Below are positions 37,980-47,661 of a stretch of 64,000 bases of DNA, one piece after another. The translations under genes were made by a program, and so were the position numbers. Source of the DNA: Pseudomonas asplenii (GTDB taxonomy: Bacteria > Pseudomonadota > Gammaproteobacteria > Pseudomonadales > Pseudomonadaceae); contig NZ_LT629777.1 of NCBI RefSeq assembly GCF_900105475.1, forward strand, positions 5,146,001 through 5,210,000. Reading direction: 5' to 3'. Every line of letters starts with the position of its first letter. Within the stretch, counting starts at the first letter, position 1. The notes beneath the pieces are model-generated. The model saw nothing but the letters and a program-made list of their open reading frames with translations, did no database searches and was not told the origin of the DNA.

Positions 37980-38277
37980 TATTTTTCTTCCCTGATGTGT
38001 CGCAACGAGACGGCACGCCACTTTACGGATTTTCAGCAGAGAGTAAATGTCCTGAGCGCGTCGCCCACCGCTCTGATCTCGACATGCGGCGCGGTACTAC
38101 GAGGCTCATCTGCGGCGGATGCCAGAACCCTGCAACCCTGATCCAGTTTCCTTGCGGTGACAACCCTACGGCTGTGTAAGCGTGTGCTCATCGCCGCGTG
38201 GGCACATCGGGAGACCTGGCTCTCCCTGCCGCCCCGTTGCCGGCGTCTCTCGATCAATCCCTTGAGTACAGACGGCC

Positions 38278-39027
38278 ATGGCAAGCACCACTGAAACGGC
38301 AAGAAACCAGCAGGCCTATCGTGAAAAGGGCTTGATCAGCACGTTACTGGGGCTGCCCTTCGCCTTCCTCGGCATCCTGATGGTCGCGTTGTTTTTCAGC
38401 ATTGTCAGCGAATGGATCGGGCTGTTCTTTTTCTGGCCGCAAGCAGGCTGGCGCCACTCCCAGGACATGCTGAACAGCGAACTCGCGTGGATCTCGGCCA
38501 CCTACCACGACAGCCTGTGGCTCGATGACGTCGGGCAGAGCGCCCGGCGGATCATCGTACTGACCTACGAGTGGTGCTTCGAGCAAACCGGGCTGATCCA
38601 CTGGATCAACCGATCCGCCGAGCAGGCTCGCCTGAATAACCGGCAAGGTGTGGGGTTGCTGCATTACCTGGGGCGCGCCTATGTGCACATCGAGGATTAC
38701 GGGCTGGCGGCGGTGTATGCCGTACTGACCCTCCTGGCGCGCGTCATGATCCTGCTCCTGAGCCTTCCTCTGGTGCTGAGCGCCGTCTTCACCGGAGTGG
38801 TGGATGGCCTGGTACGCCGGGACCTGCGGCGCTTTGGTGCGGGGCGAGAGTCCGGTTTCATCTATCACCGCGCCAAGCGGCTGATAATCCCGCTGTGGGT
38901 CGCCCCCTGGATCATTTATCCCGCACTGCCGATCAGCGTGAATCCACTGTTGATCCTGTTGCCTGGCGCGATTGCCCTGGGCCTGATCGCGAGCATCGCG
39001 GTGGGCAGCTTCAAGAAGTACCTCTAA
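38278..39027 (+). CDS. Orphan ICE membrane protein of the PFL_4697/TIGR03747 (DUF4400) family
   Basis: 249 residues with about four hydrophobic helices. Family-typical blocks are FFWPQAGWRHSQDML, GVVDGLVRRDLRRFGAGRES and the C-terminal LLILLPGAIALGL with a final FKKYL. In integrative conjugative elements this gene normally lies directly after traD, and it is thought to be part of the conjugation machinery. Here it is separated from traD by gabP on the other strand. Both genes are full-length by eye, so they may be retained for a purpose. Confidence 0.85.
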   Translation: MASTTETARNQQAYREKGLISTLLGLPFAFLGILMVALFFSIVSEWIGLFFFWPQAGWRHSQDMLNSELAWISATYHDSLWLDDVGQSARRIIVLTYEWCFEQTGLIHWINRSAEQARLNNRQGVGLLHYLGRAYVHIEDYGLAAVYAVLTLLARVMILLLSLPLVLSAVFTGVVDGLVRRDLRRFGAGRESGFIYHRAKRLIIPLWVAPWIIYPALPISVNPLLILLPGAIALGLIASIAVGSFKKYL

Positions 39028-39137
39028 AGGACTCATCGTCCGCTCAAACAGGTTACCGGGCATACGGATCTAAGCCTGCCCGCCCTCATAAAGACCTGGA
39101 TTTGTCCCCGAGTGCCTTACTTTTATTCGGAGCGACA

Positions 39138-39166
39138 GGTAAAGCTTTGAGCTTTACCGCCGAAGC
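39138..39166 (+). promoter_or_regulatory. Possible sigma-28 (FliA) promoter or hairpin upstream of the chemoreceptor
   Basis: TAAAGCTT (39140-39147), 11 bases, then GCCGAAGC (39159-39166) resembles the flagellar sigma-28 pattern TAAAGTTT-N11-GCCGATAA, about 130 bp before the receptor start. The same bases contain a perfect inverted repeat GGTAAAGCT-ttg-AGCTTTACC (39138-39158), so a hairpin is the alternative reading. Confidence 0.45.
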
Positions 39167-39295
39167 AGTTGAACTGAACAGAATAGGGCCAGGATAGGCT
39201 CATATCGGGTCATCTTTGGCTTCTTAAAACGTCAACGCAATAGAACGTTTGCCGGAGGTAGCTTTAATCGACATCTGTAAATCCTGAGGTTTGCA

Positions 39296-41257
39296 ATGCT
39301 TAAAAACGCTCCTTTGAGTGCAAAACTACTGCTGATACTAATGTTTCCCCTGCTGGGCTTTCTGGCCTTCGCCGGGATTTTCGTGGCAGACAAAAGCGCA
39401 ACGCTTGGCGCCATGAACCGCGCATTCACCGCGACCAGTACCGCACAGAAACTCAGCGATCTGGTGACCACCCTCCAGCGCGAGCGCGGAGCCAGCGGCG
39501 TTTTTATCGGCAGCGGTGGAAAGTCCATGCAGGACAAGCTGCAAATCTTTCGCCAGGAAACCAACAAGGCCGTGGCCGAGATGCGCGCGCAGTCGACCGA
39601 GGGTGTTCCCGCTCCGGACAAGGTCGCGCACGCAATGGACGACCTGACGGCCCTGCGCCTGAAAGTCGATACATTGGCGATCAACAACACCGAATCCGGC
39701 GCCCTTTTTACCGACCTCATCAAAACCCTGGTCGGCTACACTTATTCGCTGGAAGCCAGCATCGATAATCCACATATCCTGCGCGCCCTGGGCTCGCTCA
39801 ATCAATTTGTGGACATGAAAGAGCGTGCAGGCCGCGAACGCGTATTGCTGGGCCTGGCGTTCAACCAGAATCGTTTCGACGCCCCCCTGCTGTCACGCTT
39901 CAGCCGCAATATGGGTGAGTTCTCTGGCTACTTCGAAGCTTTTCAGCGCTGGTCTCCCGTCGAGTTCAAGAACAAGCTGGATGCCGTACTGCAACAACCC
40001 GTGTCACTGGAAGTGGCTCGCCTGCAACGCCTGGGTTTTGATACGCCACTGGGCAACCCGCTCAATATCAAGCCCGAGGACTGGTTCAACGTCGCGACCA
40101 GCCGCATCGACCTGATGGCTCAGGTGGAAGCGGAACTGGGCCAGAACGTGGTGGGCCTGGCCAATGATGCACGTCACGAAGCCGAGCGCAGCCTGTATGC
40201 GGCAATCGCCATCGTTATCCTGATATCGGTTGTCGTGCTGTGGCTGGCGTTGGTGATCATCCGCAACATCAAGATCGCCGTCGTCGACGTGAACCGTACC
40301 CTGGTTTCGCTTTCAACCCGCGACCTCACCGTCAGGACCCAATACACGGGCAAGGACGAGTTTGGCGAGATATCGCGCAACCTGGACAACATGGCCCTGC
40401 AGATCAGCGAAGTCATCCGTGAGATCGGCAGCGCCACGGCCCAGGTCGCCACCGCCGCCGAACAGTCTTCCGCCGTGGCATTGCAGACCAGTCAGAACGT
40501 TGAACTGCAGAGCCAGGGTACCGATCAGGTCGTTACCGCCATCAGCGAGATGAGCGCCACGGTCAAAGACGTAGCCCGCAGCACGACCGATGCCGCTGAA
40601 ATGTCACAGCGGGTCAATGCCAGCACCCGCCAGGGCAAATCCGAAATCGATAACACCATCAGCTTGATTCAGGGACTTGAAGCGCAGGCCGCCCAGACCG
40701 CCAGCATCATCATGGAGCTCAAGGGTGAAAGCGACTCCATCTCCTCGGTGCTGGACGTTATTCGCGGTGTTGCCGAGCAAACCAACCTGCTCGCGCTGAA
40801 CGCAGCCATTGAAGCGGCTCGCGCCGGCGAGCAGGGCCGGGGTTTCGCGGTGGTCGCCGACGAAGTCCGCAACCTGGCCAAAAAGACCCAGGACTCCACC
40901 GTCAGCATCCAGAAAATGATCGGCAACCTGCAATCCGGTTCCGACCGCGCCGCCACTTCCATGCAGGAAACCCTGGGCAAGGCCCAGGAAGGCGCGAACA
41001 ACGTGGTTCGTGCCGGTGAGTTGCTGGAAGAAATCGCCGAGGGTATTGCCAGCATCAGCGACCGCAACATCCAGGTTGCCTCGGCCGCCGAGGAACAAAG
41101 CCTGGTTGCCGAAGAAATCCACCGCAATGTCAACGACATCAACTCACTGGTCATCCAGGTCAGCGCCGGTGCCGAGCAGACAGCCAGTACCAGCCGCGAG
41201 CTGGCTCGACTGGCCGAGCATCAGCGGGGCCTGGTGGAGCGGTTCAAGGTCAGTTGA
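39296..41257 (+). CDS. Methyl-accepting chemotaxis protein with NIT sensor domain
   Basis: 653 residues. One membrane helix lies near the N-terminus ([20 protein letters not shown]). A periplasmic all-helical NIT-type domain starts at about residue 50 ([20 protein letters not shown] is its signature). A second helix lies near residue 305, then HAMP and a signalling domain with the hairpin tip [24 protein letters not shown] domains are associated with nitrate/nitrite sensing, so the ligand may be an oxidised nitrogen species (inference). It signals to CheA/CheW at the cell pole. Confidence 0.9.
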   Translation: MLKNAPLSAKLLLILMFPLLGFLAFAGIFVADKSATLGAMNRAFTATSTAQKLSDLVTTLQRERGASGVFIGSGGKSMQDKLQIFRQETNKAVAEMRAQSTEGVPAPDKVAHAMDDLTALRLKVDTLAINNTESGALFTDLIKTLVGYTYSLEASIDNPHILRALGSLNQFVDMKERAGRERVLLGLAFNQNRFDAPLLSRFSRNMGEFSGYFEAFQRWSPVEFKNKLDAVLQQPVSLEVARLQRLGFDTPLGNPLNIKPEDWFNVATSRIDLMAQVEAELGQNVVGLANDARHEAERSLYAAIAIVILISVVVLWLALVIIRNIKIAVVDVNRTLVSLSTRDLTVRTQYTGKDEFGEISRNLDNMALQISEVIREIGSATAQVATAAEQSSAVALQTSQNVELQSQGTDQVVTAISEMSATVKDVARSTTDAAEMSQRVNASTRQGKSEIDNTISLIQGLEAQAAQTASIIMELKGESDSISSVLDVIRGVAEQTNLLALNAAIEAARAGEQGRGFAVVADEVRNLAKKTQDSTVSIQKMIGNLQSGSDRAATSMQETLGKAQEGANNVVRAGELLEEIAEGIASISDRNIQVASAAEEQSLVAEEIHRNVNDINSLVIQVSAGAEQTASTSRELARLAEHQRGLVERFKVS

Positions 41258-41312
41258 CATTGAGTGACATCTATTGAATCTGGAAAAGTGAATAGCGCAT
41301 TGAAAGGCAGGC

Positions 41313-42605
41313 TCATAGCCTGCCCTCCCACCGACGGAACAGCACACTCGCATTAACGCCGCCAAACCCAAAACCGTTAGAGAGGGCATGCGTCATGGAC
41401 GTTCTGCGGGCCTCAAGCCCGACTAAATCCAGGCCCGCCGCCGCTTCATCCGGCTGGACCAGGTTTAGAGTCGGCGGCGCGATTTGGTCGCGCAATGCCA
41501 AGACAGTGAAAATCGCCCCGATCCCACCTGCAGCACCCAAGAGGTGGCCGGTGGCGGACTTGGTCGATGTGATAGCCACCGTCCTGTCGCTACCGAAGAT
41601 TGCGCGTATCGCGGCCAGTTCGCCCTTGTCTCCTACCTGAGTAGAGGTGGCGTGTGCGTTTATGTGCTGTACCTCTTCAGGTTGTACCTCCGCCTGCTGC
41701 AAGGCCATTTGCATGGCACGTTTGGCGCCGTCGCCATCGTCGGGGCCTGCGGTGAGATGGTATGCATCGGCGCTGGTTCCGTAGCCAACGAGTTCAGCCA
41801 GAGGAGTGGCTCCGCGTGCCATGGCATGCTCAAGTGACTCGATGACGAGTAAACCTGCACCTTCAGCCATAACGAATCCGTCACGGCTCTGATCGAAGGG
41901 TCGCGAAGCCTCTTGCGGTTTATCGGCGAATCCCGTGGACAAGGCACGGGCCGCAGCGAAGCAGCCCAGGGTCACCCGATCAATAGCCGCTTCCGTCCCG
42001 CCGCAAATGGCAATATCGGCCTCGCCGCTCCTGATCAGCCGAGCCGCGTCGCCGATGGCCTGTACGCCGGCTGCACAGGCCGTCACTGGCGCCCCTAAAG
42101 GCCCTTCGAAACCATTGCGAATGGAAACATGCCCTGCTGCCATGTTCGCCAGAAATGAGGGAGCCGTGAAAGGTGACAACTTGCGAGGGCCGCGTGAATC
42201 GGTAGTGCGCACCGCGTCGGCAATCGCTCCAAAACCACCCACACCTGATGCAATGATCGTGGCGGTTCTCATCTTCTGCGCTTTGGTTTCTGGATGCCAA
42301 CCTGCTTGCTGGAGTGCTTCAGCAGCAGCGACCAGTGCAAACTCGATGAACCGATCCATTTTCTTGCGTTCTTTGGGGGCGATGATCAGCTCCGGTTGAT
42401 ACCCGGCGACTGAGTCCTCCTCGAACGTCGGCACCTGGCCGCCAACGGCGACGCCAGTGCCTTCGACAATGTCAGCTGACAATTGACGAATACCGGACTG
42501 CCCCGCCAGCAACCGACGCCAAACTTGCTCCACACCACAACCCAGGGGGCTGACGATCCCGGTGCCGGTTATCACGATACGCTTTTGATTCGAAATGGGG
42601 CTCAT
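41313..42605 (-). CDS. Beta-ketoacyl-ACP synthase II (FabF-like), last gene of an efflux operon
   Basis: 430 residues. The catalytic triad is intact: Cys177 in VTACAAG, His318 in HINAHATST and His354 with Lys349 in TSTKSATGHLLGAAGG. The thiolase fold and length match FabF (malonyl-ACP condensation in fatty-acid elongation). The usual NAHGTST reads NAHATST. It starts about 90 bp after the RND pump gene on the same strand and is far from any fab cluster, so a resistant second copy of an antibiotic target is plausible. It could instead be a biosynthetic KAS. Base composition is visibly lower in GC than the core. Confidence 0.9.
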   Translation of the reverse strand: MSPISNQKRIVITGTGIVSPLGCGVEQVWRRLLAGQSGIRQLSADIVEGTGVAVGGQVPTFEEDSVAGYQPELIIAPKERKKMDRFIEFALVAAAEALQQAGWHPETKAQKMRTATIIASGVGGFGAIADAVRTTDSRGPRKLSPFTAPSFLANMAAGHVSIRNGFEGPLGAPVTACAAGVQAIGDAARLIRSGEADIAICGGTEAAIDRVTLGCFAAARALSTGFADKPQEASRPFDQSRDGFVMAEGAGLLVIESLEHAMARGATPLAELVGYGTSADAYHLTAGPDDGDGAKRAMQMALQQAEVQPEEVQHINAHATSTQVGDKGELAAIRAIFGSDRTVAITSTKSATGHLLGAAGGIGAIFTVLALRDQIAPPTLNLVQPDEAAAGLDLVGLEARRTSMTHALSNGFGFGGVNASVLFRRWEGRL

Positions 42606-42694
42606 GATGTTCTCTCTTGATTCAACAGCATCCCCTGGATAAACCAGGGGCTGGGCTTGTATACGCTGGGGCCAGGGTTGGTAGACACGAAGCG

Positions 42695-45600
42695 TCAGGC
42701 TTTAGTGGAGGTGTTTTGAGGTTCTGGTCGGATCTTGAACCAGATGGAGTACATCGCTGGGAGAAACACCAGGGTGATGATGGTGCCAACGAACGTGCCG
42801 CCGATTAGCGTGTAGGCCAACGTGCCCCAGAACACTGAATGGGTCAGCGGGATGAACGCCAAGATGGCCGCGAGCGCTGTCAGCAACACGGGTCTGGCCC
42901 GTTGTACCGTGGCGTCAACCACGGCCTTGAACGGGTCAAGACCTTCGCTTTCGTTAAGGTGGATTTGCCCGATCAATATCAGCGTATTGCGCATCAGGAT
43001 GCCCGAGAGCGCGATCAGGCCGACCAGGGCATTGATCCCAAACGGCTGCCCGAACAGCAACAGCACAGGCACTACCCCGATCAAGCCCAGAGGTGAGGTC
43101 AGGAATACCATCACCATGGCCGAAATCGAGCGAACCTGAAGGATGATGATCAGCAAGGTCAGCGCGATCATGATGGGCAATAAAGGCACGATGGCCTGGC
43201 TCGCCTTACCCGACTCTTCAATGGAGCCTGCCATCTCGATCCGATAACCCGCCGGCAGCGTCTCGATGATTGGCTGAAGGTCTTTCCATACCGCCGTGGA
43301 TACGTCCGGAGGCTGAAGCCCTTCGGCAATGTCACCACGGACTGTGATCGTAGGGGTGCGATCACGACGCCGCAGTATCGGGTCTTCCATGCGTACATCG
43401 ACTCCCCCGACTTGCGACAGCGGTATCCGCTGACCGGCAGCCCCAATCAGAGTGAAGTCTTCGATTTTTGAGGGGTTCAGACGCACATCGCCCGCCGCTC
43501 GGCCTACCACTTGTACTGAGCGGATATCTTCACGTACCGAAGTGATGGGCACGCCTGAGAGCAGGAACTGCAGTTGCTGGGCGACGCCATTAGAGGTCAA
43601 GCCAACGGCCTGTAAGCGATCCTGATCCAGCGAGAAATGAAGAGTGGGTACACGCGGGCCCCAATCGGTATTCACCGTTTTCATCATCGCACTGGCTTGC
43701 AGTACATCTTGAACGCGAGCAGCGATCTGACGCAGTTGCGAAATGTCAGGCCCCATCACCCTGTAAGCCACGGGGAATGGGGAATAAGGACCGAACACCA
43801 GTTGCGTCACGCGTAATTGCGCTTCGGGCGCCAAACCTTCGGAAGCTGCCTCTCTCAGGCGATGTTTGAGGGCTTCCCGGGCCTCCTGGCTCTCGGTGAG
43901 CACGACGATTTTTGCAAAGGAAGGATCTGGAAGTTCAGGCGCCATCGCCAGAAAGAAACGGGGTGGGCCTTGGCCTATATAAGAACTCACGATCTTCGCT
44001 TCAGCTTGCTTGCGCAGCCACGACTCAACCTTGATCGCAGTGGCATGAGTCTGCTCGATTGAGGTACCATAGGGCATCTGCAGTTCCACCAGAACTTCAG
44101 GCCTATCGGAGGTCGGGAAGAACTGTTTCTTGACCAGACTCATACCGAGGACCGCTATCACGAATGCGCTGATAACAGCGCCCGCTACCAGCCATTTATG
44201 GACGATGACGCGAGCGAGCAGTGAACGGAATCGATTGTAGTGGCGGGTGTTGTAGATAGCGGCGTGACCACCTTCCACCGTTTTGATAGCTGGCAGCAGC
44301 TTGACCCCCAGGTAGGGTGTAAAAGCCACTGCGACAACCCAGGACGCAATCAAGGCTATGCCGACGATCCAGAACATGTTGCTGGTGTACTCGCCAGCTG
44401 TCGATTGAGCAAAGCCGTTGGGCATGAAGCCGATTGCAGTGACAAGTGTCCCGCTGAGCATTGGCGCGGCAGTGTGACTCCATGCATACGCCGAAGCCTT
44501 GAGGCGGTCATAGCCCTCCTCCATTTTCACCACCATCATTTCAATTGCGATGATGGCGTCATCGACTAGAAGACCCAAAGCCAGAATCAAAGAGCCTAGA
44601 GTGATACGGTCGAAGCTCTTGCCCGTCGCAGCCATCACCACGAACACGATGGCCAGTGTCAGCGGCACGGCAGCCGCTACGACGACCCCGACCCGCCAGC
44701 CCATGCTGATGAAGCACACCAGCATGACCACAAGCAGCGCGACAAAGAACTTGATCATGAACTCGTCGACGGATGAGCTGATATTGACTGCCTGATCGGT
44801 GACTTTGCTCAGCGTCATGCCTAAAGGCATGCCCTCGTTGATCTTTGTCGTTTCGTCATCGAGCGCCTTGCCCAGGTCGAGGCCGTTCCACCCTTCCCGC
44901 ATCACAATGCCCAGCAGCAGTGCAGGCTCTCCGCCATTTCGGACAAGAAACGTAGCGGGGTCTTCATAACCGCGCGCCACCTCTGCCACGTCGGACAGCT
45001 TCAGAATCCGTCCACGTGCGGCGATAGGCGTCTCACGGATCTTCGCAAGCTGATCGAAGGCACCCTCCACACGTATCACTACCTGCGGCCCTTGGGTTTC
45101 AACCGAGCCGGCCGGTGTCAGTGCATTCTGGCTGTTGAGGGCCGCGAAGATATCCTGTGGTGTGACGCCCAGGGTTGCCAGACGATCATGAGAAAAGGAT
45201 ACGAAGATCCGTTCCGCCTGCTCTCCCAGGATATTGACCTTCTTGACCCCCGGAACGTGCAGCAGACGCTGGCGTAGCGATTCGGCGTCACGTACCAGCT
45301 GACGCTGAGGTTCTCCCTTGGCCTTCAAGGCATACAGCGCAAATGTAACGTCCGAAAATTCGTCGTTGATCATTGGGCCAATGACGCCAGCAGGCAAAGT
45401 CTTGGCTTCGTCGCCCAGCTTTTTTCGTGCTTGGTAGAATTCTTCCTGGACTTGAGACGGCGGGGTGCTGTCTCGCAGAAAGACCACGGAGAAGGCAAGA
45501 CCTGCCCGAGTGTAGGTTTCAGTACGGTCGTACCAGCGCAGCTCTTGCATGCGCTTCTCTAATGGTTCGGCGACGAGTTCCTGCATCTCCCGGGCTGTCG

Positions 45601-45775
45601 CACCCGGCCACGCTGCGACAATGGTCATCTGTTTGACGGTAAACGGTGGATCTTCTGCACGACCCAGCTTGAAGAATGCCAGGGTACCTGCGAACGCGAT
45701 CAGCAAGATGAGAAAGAGCGTGATAGAGCGCTCGCGTACCGCCAGCGCGGAAAGGTTGAAACGGCGCTCGCTCAT
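42695..45775 (-). CDS. RND efflux pump inner-membrane transporter
   Basis: 1026 residues with twelve membrane helices and two large periplasmic loops, as in MexB/TriC/AcrB. The proton-relay aspartate pair is in LILALGLLVDDAIIAIEMM. The N-terminus (RFNLSALAVRERSITLFLIL) and loop sequences look closest to TriC-type pumps, though I cannot rank subfamilies here. It overlaps the upstream membrane-fusion gene by 4 bp (45772-45775). It should extrude lipophilic inhibitors through the divergent outer-membrane channel. The substrate is unknown. Confidence 0.95.
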   Translation of the reverse strand: MSERRFNLSALAVRERSITLFLILLIAFAGTLAFFKLGRAEDPPFTVKQMTIVAAWPGATAREMQELVAEPLEKRMQELRWYDRTETYTRAGLAFSVVFLRDSTPPSQVQEEFYQARKKLGDEAKTLPAGVIGPMINDEFSDVTFALYALKAKGEPQRQLVRDAESLRQRLLHVPGVKKVNILGEQAERIFVSFSHDRLATLGVTPQDIFAALNSQNALTPAGSVETQGPQVVIRVEGAFDQLAKIRETPIAARGRILKLSDVAEVARGYEDPATFLVRNGGEPALLLGIVMREGWNGLDLGKALDDETTKINEGMPLGMTLSKVTDQAVNISSSVDEFMIKFFVALLVVMLVCFISMGWRVGVVVAAAVPLTLAIVFVVMAATGKSFDRITLGSLILALGLLVDDAIIAIEMMVVKMEEGYDRLKASAYAWSHTAAPMLSGTLVTAIGFMPNGFAQSTAGEYTSNMFWIVGIALIASWVVAVAFTPYLGVKLLPAIKTVEGGHAAIYNTRHYNRFRSLLARVIVHKWLVAGAVISAFVIAVLGMSLVKKQFFPTSDRPEVLVELQMPYGTSIEQTHATAIKVESWLRKQAEAKIVSSYIGQGPPRFFLAMAPELPDPSFAKIVVLTESQEAREALKHRLREAASEGLAPEAQLRVTQLVFGPYSPFPVAYRVMGPDISQLRQIAARVQDVLQASAMMKTVNTDWGPRVPTLHFSLDQDRLQAVGLTSNGVAQQLQFLLSGVPITSVREDIRSVQVVGRAAGDVRLNPSKIEDFTLIGAAGQRIPLSQVGGVDVRMEDPILRRRDRTPTITVRGDIAEGLQPPDVSTAVWKDLQPIIETLPAGYRIEMAGSIEESGKASQAIVPLLPIMIALTLLIIILQVRSISAMVMVFLTSPLGLIGVVPVLLLFGQPFGINALVGLIALSGILMRNTLILIGQIHLNESEGLDPFKAVVDATVQRARPVLLTALAAILAFIPLTHSVFWGTLAYTLIGGTFVGTIITLVFLPAMYSIWFKIRPEPQNTSTKA

Positions 45776-46878
45776 GGCTGTTTCCCCGCTGTTTGAGCGG
45801 AAACCGCCTGTGCAGTCCGTACTTGTTCACCCTCTTGCAAAAGATGCACGCCCAATGCAACGACCTGTTCACCCGGTTTCAGCTCGCCGATTACCCGTGC
45901 AGCCTCGTCGCTGACAGTAAGCACCTGAACGGGCCGCCATGAGACCTTTGCAGGCTCGCCGGTGATGACCCAGACGCCCGCCCCATTGCCGGGATCGTAA
46001 AGTGCTCCCACGGGCACCCGACGTACCTCTGATCCCGAGCTTTGTTGCTCAATTTTCAGCGTGATTGTTGCACCAAGCGGCGAGTTCGCTAGCGGACCTG
46101 CAAGTACATACCTGGCTTCAAAGGTTCGCGTGGTGGCGTCGGCTGCTTCGGAGAGAAGACGTAGCCTGGCGGGCACGGTATTTCCGGGGTTGCCATACAG
46201 GGTGGCCTGAGCGACCGAACCCACCGCTGGGCGCAGCGTTTCCGGGAGATGGACAATGACCTCCCGCTGCCCTGCCCTTGCCAACCGCACCACAGGTTGC
46301 CCTGCGCTGACCACCTGGCCTGGCTCTGCCAACGTTTCCATCACAACACCGTCAGCATCGGCCAACAAGGCGGCATACTCAGTGGCATTTCTCGCCACGT
46401 CAGCCTCAGCCTGGGCTGCACTCAGCTGAGCCTTTGCGGCATCTGCTGCGGCTTTGATCTGATCGTAGGCCGATGCCGAAACGGCACCTTCAGCGACCAG
46501 GCCGCGATACCTGGCCTCATCGTCGGCCGTTTGTCTGGCGCGAGCTCTGGCCGATTCAACAGCGTCCAGTCCCGCTCGGGCTTGTAGCTTCAGGTCTACA
46601 GGGTCGAGGCGCATCAGAGGCTGGCCGCGTTTTACTGTCTCGCCGGTATCAACCAGACGCTCAAGTATCTTGCCGGAGACCCGGAAGCCGAGGTCGCTCT
46701 GCGTCCTGGCGGCCACGATTCCGGTGAATGAGCGAGCAGCCACAAAGGAATTTTCCACCGTGGCCGTTTTGACTAAAGGCGGTTTGTCACGAGGGTCTTT
46801 GCGAGCGGACGAATCGCCGCATGCCACGAGGACGAGAGGAAGTGCACAAATGGCGAATGCGACGGGATTGAGGCGCAT
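45772..46878 (-). CDS. RND membrane-fusion (periplasmic adaptor) lipoprotein
   Basis: 368 residues with lipobox LVAC near residue 20 (ALPLVLVACGDSS). The lipoyl halves are SDLGFRVSGKILERLVDTGE and DGVVMETLAEPGQVVSAGQP, flanking a long alpha-helical hairpin rich in Ala/Arg. It links the inner-membrane pump to the outer-membrane channel. It is the first gene of the operon; its promoter carries an operator palindrome at 46926-46949. Confidence 0.93.
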   Translation of the reverse strand: MRLNPVAFAICALPLVLVACGDSSARKDPRDKPPLVKTATVENSFVAARSFTGIVAARTQSDLGFRVSGKILERLVDTGETVKRGQPLMRLDPVDLKLQARAGLDAVESARARARQTADDEARYRGLVAEGAVSASAYDQIKAAADAAKAQLSAAQAEADVARNATEYAALLADADGVVMETLAEPGQVVSAGQPVVRLARAGQREVIVHLPETLRPAVGSVAQATLYGNPGNTVPARLRLLSEAADATTRTFEARYVLAGPLANSPLGATITLKIEQQSSGSEVRRVPVGALYDPGNGAGVWVITGEPAKVSWRPVQVLTVSDEAARVIGELKPGEQVVALGVHLLQEGEQVRTAQAVSAQTAGKQP

Positions 46879-46913
46879 GGGATCCCTTACTCATAGAGCT
46901 ATGTAGGAATCCC

Positions 46914-46949
46914 ATTCTTATTCTAGTGACCAATACTGTCAATGGTCAC
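46914..46949 (-). promoter_or_regulatory. TetR operator and promoter of the efflux/KAS operon
   Basis: The palindrome GTGACCA, ten bases, TGGTCAC spans 46926-46949. On the minus strand it encloses TTGACA (46937-46942), a perfect -35, with AAGAAT (46914-46919) as -10 after 17 bases; the start codon follows at 46878. The same palindrome occurs at the outer-membrane gene promoter, so a repressor here would block RNA polymerase. Confidence 0.85.
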
Positions 46950-46958
46950 AAATCAGAA

Positions 46959-47573
46959 TTATGGCGCCAGGCTTCTCAAGATCAACGCGGGCAGCAGCAC
47001 GACCGCTTCCTGAACAGTGTCCAGGTTGTACTGCAACTGGGCAGAATTGACGTATGGCCTGAGCGTCAGATAAATCGCCTGGGTAGCCTCGTCCAGAGGG
47101 GTTTTGCGCTCGAACTCCCCCTTCTCCCGGCCTTCCAGCAAAATCTCCTGGATGACCTGCCGGATGCGTGCCTCGTGCGCCATCACGGACGGCCATTGAT
47201 CACGCGATGCGACTGCGGCGATGTCATACAGCTTTCGATCATGAAAGAAAAGATCGCTTCCAGCCTCTGAAATCGAGCGAAATAGACGCCTCACCTTCTC
47301 CGATGCCGTAGGCGCATCAGCAATGGAATCGCTGACGATCTGCATGATCAACGACAGCCGATTGGAACAAATGACCTCTCCAATAGCTTGCTTGGAGTTG
47401 AAGAATTTATAGATATAGGCCTTCGAGAAGCCAATGCTCTTGGCCAGGTCGGAGACCGTCGTTTTCTCATACCCGTAGTGGGCGAAATGCTCCATCGCAG
47501 CGTTGATCACTTGGTCTCGGACGTCATGATCCGCTGGGCCGCGAGTGGCAGGGGTGGGGGAATGTGTAGTCAT
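46959..47573 (-). CDS. TetR-family repressor of the efflux locus
   Basis: 204 residues from the ATG at 47573; the 30 codons upstream overlap the divergent promoter and are not expected to be translated. The N-terminal helix-turn-helix reads HYGYEKTTVSDLAKSIGFSKAYIYKFFNSKQAI, typical of TetR regulators of pumps. The C-terminal ligand domain is unrecognised. It lies between the pump operon and the divergent outer-membrane gene, and matching operators flank it on both sides. Confidence 0.9.
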   Translation of the reverse strand: MTTHSPTPATRGPADHDVRDQVINAAMEHFAHYGYEKTTVSDLAKSIGFSKAYIYKFFNSKQAIGEVICSNRLSLIMQIVSDSIADAPTASEKVRRLFRSISEAGSDLFFHDRKLYDIAAVASRDQWPSVMAHEARIRQVIQEILLEGREKGEFERKTPLDEATQAIYLTLRPYVNSAQLQYNLDTVQEAVVLLPALILRSLAP

Positions 47574-47602
47574 GCTCAAAGCGTACCCTGCTTGGGATCT
47601 GA

Positions 47603-47637
47603 TTGACAGTATGTGACCAAACTGTAATATGGTCACA
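47603..47637 (+). promoter_or_regulatory. TetR operator and promoter of the outer-membrane channel gene
   Basis: A textbook promoter TTGACA (47603-47608), 16 bases, TAATAT (47625-47630) overlaps the palindrome TGTGACCA, ten bases, TGGTCACA (47612-47637). It lies 25 bp before the start at 47662. An ATG at 47629 falls inside the -10 and cannot be the start. Confidence 0.9.
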
Positions 47638-47661
47638 ACTTGTGTAGAGACGAGAATCATC

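Noticed and set aside
47629..47661. Start of the outer-membrane channel gene at ATG 47629
   Set aside because: The codon lies inside the -10 and operator; a transcript could not include it. The lipoprotein signal starts at 47662.
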